Part shown: one piece after another, positions 15,925-23,080 of the stretch | Layout: every line of letters starts with the position of its first letter | Position numbering within the stretch: position 1 is the stretch's first letter | Origin: Streptomyces sp. NBC_01232 | GTDB lineage: Bacteria > Actinomycetota > Actinomycetes > Streptomycetales > Streptomycetaceae | Length of the DNA stretch: 64,000 nt | Direction: 5' to 3' | Assembly (NCBI RefSeq): GCF_035989885.1 | Contig: NZ_CP108518.1 | Location: forward strand, 6,625,001 to 6,689,000 | Made by a program: the position numbers and the translations under genes | The notes under the pieces: generated by a model | Told to the model about the DNA's origin: nothing | Seen by the model: the letters and a program-made list of their open reading frames with translations, nothing else | Databases searched by the model: none

Positions 15925-16310
15925 GCCAGGAGCTTGGCCTTGGCGCGGTCGAACTCCTCCTGCGTGATGTCGCCCTTGTCCTTGAGCGCGGACAGTTTGT
16001 GCAGCTCGTCCGCACTGCCGCCGCCGGAGCCCGCCGTCTTCTGGACGTAGTCCCGGAAGGCGGCCTCGTTCTCCTGGACCTGCTTCAGGTCGCGTTCGCC
16101 CATGCTCTTGCCCCGGGCGATCAGGTAGACGAACACGCCGAGGAAGGGCAGCAGGAGTACGAAGATCAGCCATCCCGCCTTCCCCCAGCCGCCGAGGCTG
16201 TGGTCACGGAAGATATCCGTGATGATCTTGAAGAGCAGGAAGAACCACATGATCCACAGGAACAGGTACAGCATCGTCCAGAAGATGTTGAGAAGCGGAT
16301 AGTCGTCCAT
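15921..16310 (-). CDS. Small membrane protein with PLDc_N-type segment and SHOCT tail
   Basis: The 129-residue protein has two transmembrane segments (about residues 8-32, LLNIFWTMLYLFLWIMWFFLLF, and 46-68, WLIFVLLLPFLGVFVYLIARG), like the phospholipase-D nuclease N-terminal (PLDc_N) family. A linker and a C-terminal SHOCT motif follow (LHKLSALKDKGDITQEEFDRAKAKLL). SHOCT is a short oligomerisation module found at the ends of many bacterial membrane proteins. No catalytic residues are present, so a structural or stress-related envelope role is likely but unproven. It converges with the preceding hypothetical gene and lies downstream of ogt on the same strand. Confidence 0.8.
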   Translation of the reverse strand: MDDYPLLNIFWTMLYLFLWIMWFFLLFKIITDIFRDHSLGGWGKAGWLIFVLLLPFLGVFVYLIARGKSMGERDLKQVQENEAAFRDYVQKTAGSGGGSADELHKLSALKDKGDITQEEFDRAKAKLLA

Positions 16311-16328
16311 GCCCGACTCCGATCATGT

Positions 16329-16374
16329 AGCGGTATCTCATTGATACAACCGCTTCATGAGGTCCGCATGCGGA
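16329..16374. promoter_or_regulatory. Dyad and palindrome between ogt and the SHOCT gene
   Basis: AGCGGT (16329-16334) and ACCGCT (16349-16354) form an inverted repeat with inner TATC/GATA arms. Next to it, TCCGCATGCGGA (16363-16374) is a perfect 12-bp palindrome. The segment is downstream of ogt and upstream of the SHOCT gene. It may be an operator for the membrane protein or the end of the repair operon. Confidence 0.35.
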
Positions 16375-16378
16375 GCGC

Positions 16379-16888
16379 TCAGGCACCCTCACCGGACTCG
16401 AAGGCCAGCAGGCGCACCTTGCGGTCCACCCCGCCGCCGTAGCCCGTCATCCCGCCCGACGCGCCGATCACGCGGTGGCAGGGCACGATGATTCCCACCG
16501 GGTTCTTCCCGTTCGCCAGACCCACCGCGCGCGAGGCGTTGGGCTTGCCCAGCCTGGCCGCGAGCTCCCCGTACGACCAGGTCTTGCCGTACGGGATCCG
16601 TACGAGCTGGTCCCAGACGCTGCGCTGGAAATCGGTGCCCTCCAGGCGGAGCGGGAGGTCGAACTCGGTGAGCTCCCCGGCGAAGTACGAGTCCAGCTGG
16701 CGCACCACTTCGGGGAACGGCTCCTCGGCGGCGTCCACCCGCTCTCCGAAGGACTCCTCGGCGGGCCGGTGGCGCTGCCCGGTCATGTACAGGCCGCTGA
16801 GGACCCCGTCCGTGGCGACCAGCGTCAGCGGGCCGTACGGGCTGTCGACGACGGTGTGCCGCTTGGCGGCGTTCATGGTGGATCGCAT
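16379..16888 (-). CDS. ogt: Methylated-DNA--protein-cysteine S-methyltransferase
   Basis: The 169-residue protein is an O6-alkylguanine-DNA alkyltransferase. The signature IIVPCHRVIGASGGMTGYGGG carries the acceptor cysteine, and TDFQRSVWDQLVRIPYGKTWSYGELA supplies the helix-turn-helix and tyrosine that flip the damaged base. It transfers an alkyl group from O6-alkylguanine or O4-alkylthymine to itself, once. The ATG at 16888 has GGAG eight nt upstream; an internal ATG at 16876 is possible. It lies 12 nt after the Ada/AlkA fusion gene on the same strand, forming a two-gene direct-reversal and base-excision repair operon. Confidence 0.95.
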   Translation of the reverse strand: MRSTMNAAKRHTVVDSPYGPLTLVATDGVLSGLYMTGQRHRPAEESFGERVDAAEEPFPEVVRQLDSYFAGELTEFDLPLRLEGTDFQRSVWDQLVRIPYGKTWSYGELAARLGKPNASRAVGLANGKNPVGIIVPCHRVIGASGGMTGYGGGVDRKVRLLAFESGEGA

Positions 16889-16900
16889 CGCTGGTGCTCC

Positions 16901-18385
16901 TCAGGCGGGCAGGTGGTTGATGGGGTGGGCGTCCGTGGCCCACAGGTACTGGACGGCGTACGCACGCCACGGCCGCCACGCGGCCGCCCGCGCGGTCAGC
17001 GCCGAGGGCGTGGACGGCAGCCCGAGCCCCTGCGCCGCCCGCCGGACCCCCAGATCGGACGGAAGGAACGCGTCCGGGTCGCCGAGCGCCCGCATCGCGA
17101 TCACCTCGGTGGTCCAGGGGCCGAAGCCGGGCAGCGCCGACAGCTGCGCCCGCGCGCCGTCCCAGTCACTGTCGAAGCCGAGGGGCAGCGAGCCGTCGGC
17201 GAGGGCCGAGACCAGGGTGGTGAGCGTGGCGCGCCGGCTGCGCGGCAGGGCCAGCGCATCCGGGTCCAGTTCAGTGAGCGCCTGCGGGGAGGGGAAGAGG
17301 TGGGTCAGCCCGCCCAGCGGGTCCTCCACCCGCTCGCCGTACGCGGTGACCAGCCGGGAGGCGTGCGTGCGGGCGGCCGCGGTGGACACCTGCTGCCCCA
17401 GCACCGCCCGTACGGCGAACTCCGCCGCGTCGACCGTACGGGGAACCCGGCGCCCGGGAGCCTTGTCCACGAGCGGGGCCAGCAGCGGGTCGCGGCGCAG
17501 CTGCTCGTCGACCGCCTCCGGGTCGGCGTCCAGATCGAGCATCCAGCGGCAGCGGCTGATGGCGATGGTGAGGTCGCGCAGGTCGGTCAGGGCGAGGCGG
17601 CAGCCGATGTGGTCGGGCTGCGGGGTCAGAGCGACCACGCCGGTGCCGTACGGCAGGCGCAGGGTGCGGCGGTAGGCGCCGTCACGCCACTCCTCGACCC
17701 CCGGGACCGCGGTCGCGGCGAGGTGCCCGAAGAGGTTGTCGGGGTTCAGCGGGGCCCGGAACGGCAGCCGCAGGCTTATCGTCCCGGGGATCCTGGGCGG
17801 GGCGTTCTTGTTGCGGCTGGCCTTCACGGCCCGCACCCGCAGCTCGCTGGGGGACAGGGCGAAGACCTCGCGGACCGTGTCGTTGAAGGTCCGGATGGAG
17901 GAGAACCCGGAGGCGAAGGCCACATCGCCCATGGGCAGCTCGGAGGTCTCGATGAGCAGCCGGGCGGTCTGGGCGCGCTGGGCCCTTGCCAGGGCGAGCG
18001 GCCCGGCCCCCAGCTCGGCGTTGAGCTGCCGCTCGACCTGGCGGGCGGAGTATCCCAGCCTGGTCGCCAGGCCCGGCACGCCCTCCCGGTCCACGACCCC
18101 GTCCCGGATCAGCCGCATGGCGCGGGCCACGGCATCGGCCCGTGCGTTCCACTCGGGCGAGCCGGGGCTCGTGTCGGGCCGGCACCGCTTGCAGGCCCTG
18201 AACCCTGCCTGCTGGCAGGCGGCGGCGCTGGGCAGGAAGGTCATGTTCGCGACCTTCGGCGGCACGGCGGGGCAGCTGGGCCGGCAGTAGATCCGGGTGG
18301 TCAGAACGGCGGTGAAGAACCAGCCGTCGAAGCGGGCGTCCTTCGACTGCACGGCCCTTACGCAGCGCTCGGTGTCGGTGTGCAT
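16901..18385 (-). CDS. alkA: Ada-AlkA fusion: methyl-sensing regulator and 3-methyladenine DNA glycosylase
   Basis: The 494-residue protein joins an N-terminal Ada zinc-binding domain (four cysteines, IYCRPSC and FRACKRC), an AraC-type helix-turn-helix (about residues 85-185) and a C-terminal AlkA domain (about 200-490). In AlkA the helix-hairpin-helix motif LPGFGPWTTEVIAMRAL is followed by FLPSDLGVR, whose Asp is catalytic. In E. coli Ada, methyl transfer from phosphotriesters to the first cysteine turns the protein into an activator; here sensing, activation and excision of 3-methyladenine may sit in one chain. ATG at 18385 is where homology begins. Ogt is 12 nt downstream. Self-activation in response to methylation is inferred. 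Confidence 0.92.
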   Translation of the reverse strand: MHTDTERCVRAVQSKDARFDGWFFTAVLTTRIYCRPSCPAVPPKVANMTFLPSAAACQQAGFRACKRCRPDTSPGSPEWNARADAVARAMRLIRDGVVDREGVPGLATRLGYSARQVERQLNAELGAGPLALARAQRAQTARLLIETSELPMGDVAFASGFSSIRTFNDTVREVFALSPSELRVRAVKASRNKNAPPRIPGTISLRLPFRAPLNPDNLFGHLAATAVPGVEEWRDGAYRRTLRLPYGTGVVALTPQPDHIGCRLALTDLRDLTIAISRCRWMLDLDADPEAVDEQLRRDPLLAPLVDKAPGRRVPRTVDAAEFAVRAVLGQQVSTAAARTHASRLVTAYGERVEDPLGGLTHLFPSPQALTELDPDALALPRSRRATLTTLVSALADGSLPLGFDSDWDGARAQLSALPGFGPWTTEVIAMRALGDPDAFLPSDLGVRRAAQGLGLPSTPSALTARAAAWRPWRAYAVQYLWATDAHPINHLPA

Positions 18386-18689
18386 GGCTCCAGGATCCGG
18401 GGTCGACGCACCGCCGGCTGGCGGTTTTCCGACATCAAGGCTACGTCCGGGCCGGGTGCCCGGCGGGGGGTCCGGGCGGGGCCGTGTCCGGCGGCGGGGC
18501 GGGGGCCGTCCGGGGTAGGCATGATTTGTGGCCCCCCGGGGAGCCGGAACGTGCTCCGCGGTGAGGGCCAACACATCACGTTGCACACCCCGGACGACCC
18601 CCGCCCCACCACCGGCCCCGACCCCGCCCTCCGGGAACGGCAGAAGGCCCCCGGATGCCATCGGCATCCGGGGGCCTTCTCCGGTACAG
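18386..18689. other. Intergenic region between alkA and pssA
   Basis: There is no gene in this 304-bp gap. It is the upstream region of alkA, very GC-rich and low in complexity around 18440-18520 (GGGG and CCGG runs). At its left edge in the pssA reading direction it holds a strong terminator at 18642-18680. I see no recognisable Ada box. Confidence 0.4.
18642..18680 (-). terminator. Hairpin terminator of the psd-pssA operon
   Basis: AGAAGGCCCCCGGATGCC (18642-18659) pairs perfectly with 18663-18680 across a 3-nt loop, giving an 18-bp stem. It starts 9 nt after the pssA stop codon. Streptomycete terminators often lack a long U-tract, so stem strength and position are the evidence. Confidence 0.85.
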
Positions 18690-19550
18690 CTAGCGCAGCG
18701 TCGCGGCTCGGGCTTCGCGGCGGTTGTGCCGGAAGGTGTTCGCCTTCCGGGTGGTCGCGAACAGCGGAATGGTCGCCGCCATCGCGATCTGCAGGGCGCA
18801 GCCCGTCTGGAGCAGCAGCTGACCGCCCGGGGCGTCGAACGCCCAGGCCGCCAGGAGCCCCATCGCGCTGATGATCCAGCAGAGCATCGCCACCGCGAGG
18901 ACACCCCGCGGCTTCGGGTACTCGACCCGGCTCACCATCAGCCAGGCCACTCCGATGATCGCCAGCAGCGTCGGGACGAACGGAAGCTCCAGCAGGACGA
19001 TCGAGACGACCGTCAGCGCGCCGAAGGGGCTCGGCATGCCCTGGAACATGCCGTCCTTCATCGTCACGCAGCTGAATCTCGCGAGTCTGAGCACCACGGC
19101 GAGCAGTACGACGATCGCGGCCAGCGCCGACATCTTCTGGTGCGCGTCGACGGCGACCATGCCGTAGACGAGCACGAAGTAGGCCGGTGCGAGGCCGAAG
19201 CTGATCAGGTCGGACAGGTTGTCCAGCTCGGCACCCATCGGCGAGCTGCGCAGCTTGCGGGCCACGATGCCGTCGAAGAGGTCGAAGACCGCGGCGAGCA
19301 GCATCAGTATCACTGCCGTCGCGGCGCTGTTACGGGCCATGCCCGACTCGCCACTGCCGGTGAGGTGCGGAATGAGGATTCCGGTGGTGGTGAAGTACAC
19401 CGCCATGAATCCGCACGTCGCGTTACCGAGGGTGAGGGTGTCCGCTATCGACAGCCGCAGCGAGAGCGGCATGTCGTCCTCGGCGGACTCCTCCTCGGCA
19501 GGTTCGGGAACCCAGCCCGCGGCCGGAGTCTCAGGGTCAGTCACGGTCAA
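18690..19550 (-). CDS. pssA: CDP-diacylglycerol--serine O-phosphatidyltransferase
   Basis: The 286-residue membrane enzyme makes phosphatidylserine from CDP-diacylglycerol and serine. The CDP-alcohol phosphotransferase motif is complete: DLFDGIVAR followed by AELDNLSD, giving the D-x2-DG-x2-AR-x8-G-x3-D-x3-D pattern whose aspartates bind the metal and act as base. At least six hydrophobic helices follow. The start is TTG at 19550 or GTG at 19544; both lie inside the end of psd (14-bp overlap), so the genes are translationally coupled. Order psd then pssA on one transcript gives the two-step route to phosphatidylethanolamine, the main streptomycete lipid. Confidence 0.95.
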   Translation of the reverse strand: MTVTDPETPAAGWVPEPAEEESAEDDMPLSLRLSIADTLTLGNATCGFMAVYFTTTGILIPHLTGSGESGMARNSAATAVILMLLAAVFDLFDGIVARKLRSSPMGAELDNLSDLISFGLAPAYFVLVYGMVAVDAHQKMSALAAIVVLLAVVLRLARFSCVTMKDGMFQGMPSPFGALTVVSIVLLELPFVPTLLAIIGVAWLMVSRVEYPKPRGVLAVAMLCWIISAMGLLAAWAFDAPGGQLLLQTGCALQIAMAATIPLFATTRKANTFRHNRREARAATLR

Positions 19551-20193
19551 TTCGTGTCACCCCCGCGGTGGTGGCCTGACCGACCTCGACCGCGACCTCG
19601 ACGCCCTCGGGGAGGTAGATGTCGACGCGGGAGCCGAAGCGGATCAGACCGATGCGTTCGCCCTGCTCCACCTTGGTGCCGGCCGGCAGGTACGGGACGA
19701 TGCGACGCGCGACGGCGCCGGCGATCTGCACCATCTCGATGTCACCGAGTTCGGTGTCGAAGTGCCAGACAACGCGCTCGTTGTTCTCGCTCTCCTTGTT
19801 GAACGCCGGGACGAATCCGCCGGGGATGTGCTCCACGGACGTCACCGTGCCCGCGAGGGGCGCACGGTTGACGTGGACGTTCAGCGGGCTCATGAAGATC
19901 GCGACCCGGGTCCGTCCGTCCTTCCACGGCATGATGCTCTGCACCACACCGTCGGCGGGGGAGATGACACGGCCCTGAGCGATCTCGCGCTCGGGGTCGC
20001 GGAAGAACCACAGCATGCCCGCGGCGAGCGCGGTGGCGGGCACGGCCGCCGCGGCCCAGCGTCCGGACTTGCGGGCCCGGGTGAGGCTGAGCGCCGCGGT
20101 GGCGACGGTCGGCAGAAGCCACGGCGATGCTCCGCGCGCGAGGCGTACGCCAAGGAGGCTGTCGCGAGGTGCAGAGGTTTGGCTGTGGGGCAT
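19537..20193 (-). CDS. psd: Phosphatidylserine decarboxylase proenzyme
   Basis: The 218-residue protein is a short (type II, PSD-A) phosphatidylserine decarboxylase. The self-cleavage site is visible as LIRFGSRVDIYLPEG: cleavage between Gly and Ser would turn the Ser into the pyruvoyl cofactor and leave a small alpha chain. PLNVHVNRAP is the other conserved block. An N-terminal hydrophobic stretch (about residues 15-50) anchors it at the membrane. ATG at 20193 has AAGG seven nt upstream; an upstream in-frame start at 20229 is less likely. It is the first gene of the psd-pssA operon and acts on the product of the second. Confidence 0.95.
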   Translation of the reverse strand: MPHSQTSAPRDSLLGVRLARGASPWLLPTVATAALSLTRARKSGRWAAAAVPATALAAGMLWFFRDPEREIAQGRVISPADGVVQSIMPWKDGRTRVAIFMSPLNVHVNRAPLAGTVTSVEHIPGGFVPAFNKESENNERVVWHFDTELGDIEMVQIAGAVARRIVPYLPAGTKVEQGERIGLIRFGSRVDIYLPEGVEVAVEVGQATTAGVTRIDRD

Positions 20194-20321
20194 GGATGAC
20201 CTTCGTAGCGGGTGATTGCCGCGCCGCAAATAGGGGGACGGGACGGCGGCTTTACTGGAATGCTATCGGTTGCACGCAACAACTGGGCAAGCCAGAAGCC
20301 GAGTCGATGACCGCCAGCCAG

Positions 20322-20334
20322 TCACTGCCAGTGA
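20322..20334. other. Palindrome upstream of psd / downstream of the ethylmalonyl-CoA operon
   Basis: TCACTGCCAGTGA is a perfect 13-bp dyad in the 186-bp gap between the acyl-CoA dehydrogenase stop (20380) and psd (20193), all on the minus strand. It could be a weak terminator of the ethylmalonyl-CoA operon or an operator of psd. Confidence 0.3.
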
Positions 20335-20379
20335 TCCTTTCGCAACGAACCCATGGATGATTCGCTGCAAAAGGGACTT

Positions 20380-21585
20380 TCAGCCCTGGAGCCGGTACTC
20401 CTCGAGCAGGCGTCGCCCGATGATCATTTTCTGGATCTCGGCGGTACCTTCACCGATCAGCAGCATCGGGGCCTCCCGGTAGAGACGCTCGATCTCGTAC
20501 TCCTTCGAGAAGCCGTATCCGCCGTGGATACGGAAGGCGTCCTCGACGACCTCCTTGCAGTACTCGGAGGCGAGGTACTTCGCCATCCCTGCTTCGAGGT
20601 CGTTTCGTTCCCCAGAGTCCTTTTTGCGTGCTGCATTGACCATCATCGCATGGGCGGCTTCGACCTTGGTAGCCATCTCGGCCAGCTTGAACTGAATCGC
20701 CTGGTGCTCGGCGATCGCCTTGCCGAAAGTGTGACGTTGCTGGGCATAGGAGACACCCAGTTCGAAAGCACGCTGAGCGACACCGCAGCCACGCGCCGCC
20801 ACGTTGACGCGGCCGACCTCGACGCCGTCCATCATTTGGTAAAACCCTCGGCCGGTCTGGCCTCCCAGGACCCGATTGGCCGGAATGCGCAGTCCGTCCA
20901 TGATGAGCTCGGTCGTGTCGACGCCCTTGTAGCCCATCTTGTCGATCTTGCCGGGGATGGTCAGGCCGGGACGCACCTCACCGAAGCCGGGCTCCTTCTC
21001 GACGAGGAAGGTCGTCATCGACTTGTGCGGCGCGGTGCCCTCGGGGTGTCCTTCGTCACTCCGGACGAGAACGGCCACCAGGGTGGAGCTGCCACCGTTC
21101 GTCAGCCACATCTTCTGGCCGTTCAGGACGTACTCGTCCCCGTCCTTGACCGCCTTGGAGGAGATGGCCGACACGTCCGAGCCCAGCGCCGGCTCCGACA
21201 TCGAGAACGCGCCGCGCACCTCGCCCAGGGCCATACGCGGGAGGAAGTGGTCCTTCTGCTCCTGCGTGCCGTGCTGCTTGAGCATGTACGCCACGATGAA
21301 GTGGGTGTTGATGATGCCCGAGACGGACATCCAGCCGCGGGCGATCTCCTCGACGCACAGGGCGTAGGTGAGGAGCGACTCACCCAGGCCGCCGTACTCC
21401 TCCGGGATCATCAGGCCGAAGAGGCCGAGTTCCTTGAGGCCGTCGACGATCTGCTGCGGGTACTCGTCGCGGTGCTCGAGCTCGGTCGCGACCGGGATGA
21501 TCTCCTTGTCGACGAACTCCCGGACGGTCTTGAGGATCTCCCGCTGGACGTCGGTCAGCCCGGCGGTCTGGGCGAGTCGGGCCAT
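20380..21585 (-). CDS. mcd: Acyl-CoA dehydrogenase, probable methylsuccinyl-CoA dehydrogenase
   Basis: The 401-residue flavoenzyme is a standard acyl-CoA dehydrogenase: an N-terminal helical domain, a central beta domain with FSMSEPALGSDV and WLTNGG, and a C-terminal helical domain ending in IGEGTAEIQKMIIGRRLL, where the Glu of GEGT is the likely catalytic base. In the ethylmalonyl-CoA pathway this step oxidises (2S)-methylsuccinyl-CoA to mesaconyl-CoA. Proteobacterial Mcd proteins carry a long N-terminal extension that is absent here, so the role rests on position as the last gene of the ccr-ecm-mcl-mch-mcd operon. It sits 2 nt after the hydratase gene. A branched short-chain acyl-CoA dehydrogenase is the alternative. 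Confidence 0.88.
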   Translation of the reverse strand: MARLAQTAGLTDVQREILKTVREFVDKEIIPVATELEHRDEYPQQIVDGLKELGLFGLMIPEEYGGLGESLLTYALCVEEIARGWMSVSGIINTHFIVAYMLKQHGTQEQKDHFLPRMALGEVRGAFSMSEPALGSDVSAISSKAVKDGDEYVLNGQKMWLTNGGSSTLVAVLVRSDEGHPEGTAPHKSMTTFLVEKEPGFGEVRPGLTIPGKIDKMGYKGVDTTELIMDGLRIPANRVLGGQTGRGFYQMMDGVEVGRVNVAARGCGVAQRAFELGVSYAQQRHTFGKAIAEHQAIQFKLAEMATKVEAAHAMMVNAARKKDSGERNDLEAGMAKYLASEYCKEVVEDAFRIHGGYGFSKEYEIERLYREAPMLLIGEGTAEIQKMIIGRRLLEEYRLQG

Positions 21586-21587
21586 GG

Positions 21588-22100
21588 CTACTTCCCCTGT
21601 TCCTTCAGCGTGGGGCGGCCGGGCTGCTCGCCGCCGCGCTCCTTGATGTACGTCTCGGTCGGGACCATCACCTTGCGCCGGAAGACGCAGACGAGGGTGC
21701 CGTCCTGCTTGTAGCCCTTGGTCTCCACGTAGACGATCCCGCGGTCGTTCTTCGACTTCGACGGGGTCTTGTCGAGGACCGTGGTCTCGCCGTAGATCGT
21801 GTCGCCGTGGAAGGTCGGCGCCACGTGCCGCAGGGACTCGATCTCCAGGTTGGCGATGGCCTTCCCGGAGACGTCCGGCACGGACATGCCGAGCAGCAGT
21901 GAGTAGATGTAGTTGCCCACGACCACGTTCTTGCCGAAGTCCGTGGTGTTCTCGGCGTAATTGCTGTCCATGTGGAGCGGGTGGTGGTTCATGGTCAGCA
22001 GACAGAAGAGGTGGTCGTCGTACTCGGTGACCGTCTTCCCGGGCCAGTGCTTGTAGACCGCCCCGACCTCGAACTCTTCGTACGTGCGTCCGAACTGCAT
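21588..22100 (-). CDS. mch: MaoC-type dehydratase, probable mesaconyl-CoA hydratase
   Basis: The 170-residue protein is a single hot-dog fold of the MaoC/R-hydratase family. Residues 30-60 (FCLLTMNHHPLHMDSNYAE) hold the hydratase-2 signature with the catalytic Asp/His pair, and VVVGNYIYSLLLGMSV continues the hot-dog helix. It would hydrate mesaconyl-CoA to beta-methylmalyl-CoA. The well-studied proteobacterial enzyme is twice as long (double hot dog), so this one presumably works as a dimer. ATG at 22100 follows the stop of the lyase gene by five nt and the family fold begins at MQFGRTYEEF. The start is set by that, not by the longer open frame. Confidence 0.88.
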   Translation of the reverse strand: MQFGRTYEEFEVGAVYKHWPGKTVTEYDDHLFCLLTMNHHPLHMDSNYAENTTDFGKNVVVGNYIYSLLLGMSVPDVSGKAIANLEIESLRHVAPTFHGDTIYGETTVLDKTPSKSKNDRGIVYVETKGYKQDGTLVCVFRRKVMVPTETYIKERGGEQPGRPTLKEQGK

Positions 22101-22105
22101 GGCGG

Positions 22106-23080
22106 TCAGGCCTCCGGGATCTCGAACTTGGTGGTGCGCTGCATGCCCGCGGCGCGGCCCTTGCCCGCGATGACCAGGGCCATCTTGCGGCTGGCCTCGT
22201 CGATCATCTCGTCGCCGAGCATCGCGGAGCCCTTCTTGCCGCCGGCCTCCGAGGTGCACCAGTCGTACGCGTCGAGGATCAGCTCGGAGTGGTCGTAGTC
22301 CTCCTGGGAGGGGGAGAAGACCTCGTTGGCCGCGTCGACCTGACCCGGGTGCAGGACCCACTTGCCGTCGAAGCCCAGCGCCGCCGCCCGGCCGGCCACC
22401 TCGCGGTAGGCGTCCACGTCGCGGATCTGGAGGAAGGGGCCGTCGATCGCCTGGAGGTTGTGCATGCGGGCCGCCATCAGGATCCGCATCAGGATGTAGT
22501 GGTAGGCGTCCGCGCCGTAGCCGGGCGGCTGCATGCCCACGACCAGGGACTTCATGTTGATCGAGGCCATGAAGTCGGCCGGGCCGAAGATGATGGTCTC
22601 CAGGCGCGGCGAGGCGGCGGCGATCTCGTCGACGTTCACCAGGCCCTTGGCGTTCTCGATCTGCGCCTCGATGCCGATCTTGCCGACCTCGAAGCCCATG
22701 GTCTTCTCGATCTGGGTCAGCAGGAGGTCGAGCGCCACGACCTGCTGGGCGTCCTGGACCTTCGGCAGCATGATGCAGTCGAGGTTCTGGCCGGCGCCCT
22801 CGACGACCGTGATGACGTCACGGTAGGTCCAGTGGGTGGTCCAGTCGTTGACGCGCACGACGCGGGTCTTGCCGGTCCAGTCGCCGTTGTTCAGCGCGTC
22901 CACGATCGTGTGGCGGGCGCCTTCCTTGGCGAGCGGCGCGCAGGCGTCCTCCAGGTCCAGGAAGACCTGGTCGGCCGGCAGGCCCTGGGCCTTCTCCAGG
23001 AACCGCGGGTTCGAGCCGGGCACCGCGAGGCAGGAGCGACGCGGGCGAAGGCGGTTCACCGGGTGGACTGGCGTGGTCAT
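22106..23080 (-). CDS. mcl: CoA ester lyase (HpcH/HpaI, CitE-like), beta-methylmalyl-CoA/malyl-CoA lyase
   Basis: The 324-residue TIM-barrel protein belongs to the CitE/HpcH family. RSCLAVPGSNPRFLEKA, DQVFLDLEDACAPLAKEGAR (metal- and CoA-binding region), IEAQIENAKGLVNVDEIA and DGKWVLHPGQVDAAN are all typical. In the ethylmalonyl-CoA pathway it cleaves beta-methylmalyl-CoA into glyoxylate and propionyl-CoA and can join or split malyl-CoA, with Mg2+. It overlaps the mutase gene by 4 bp (ATGA at 23077-23080) and precedes the hydratase by five nt, so all three are co-translated. The family also contains citramalyl-CoA lyases, but context favours the assignment. Confidence 0.92.
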   Translation of the reverse strand: MTTPVHPVNRLRPRRSCLAVPGSNPRFLEKAQGLPADQVFLDLEDACAPLAKEGARHTIVDALNNGDWTGKTRVVRVNDWTTHWTYRDVITVVEGAGQNLDCIMLPKVQDAQQVVALDLLLTQIEKTMGFEVGKIGIEAQIENAKGLVNVDEIAAASPRLETIIFGPADFMASINMKSLVVGMQPPGYGADAYHYILMRILMAARMHNLQAIDGPFLQIRDVDAYREVAGRAAALGFDGKWVLHPGQVDAANEVFSPSQEDYDHSELILDAYDWCTSEAGGKKGSAMLGDEMIDEASRKMALVIAGKGRAAGMQRTTKFEIPEA

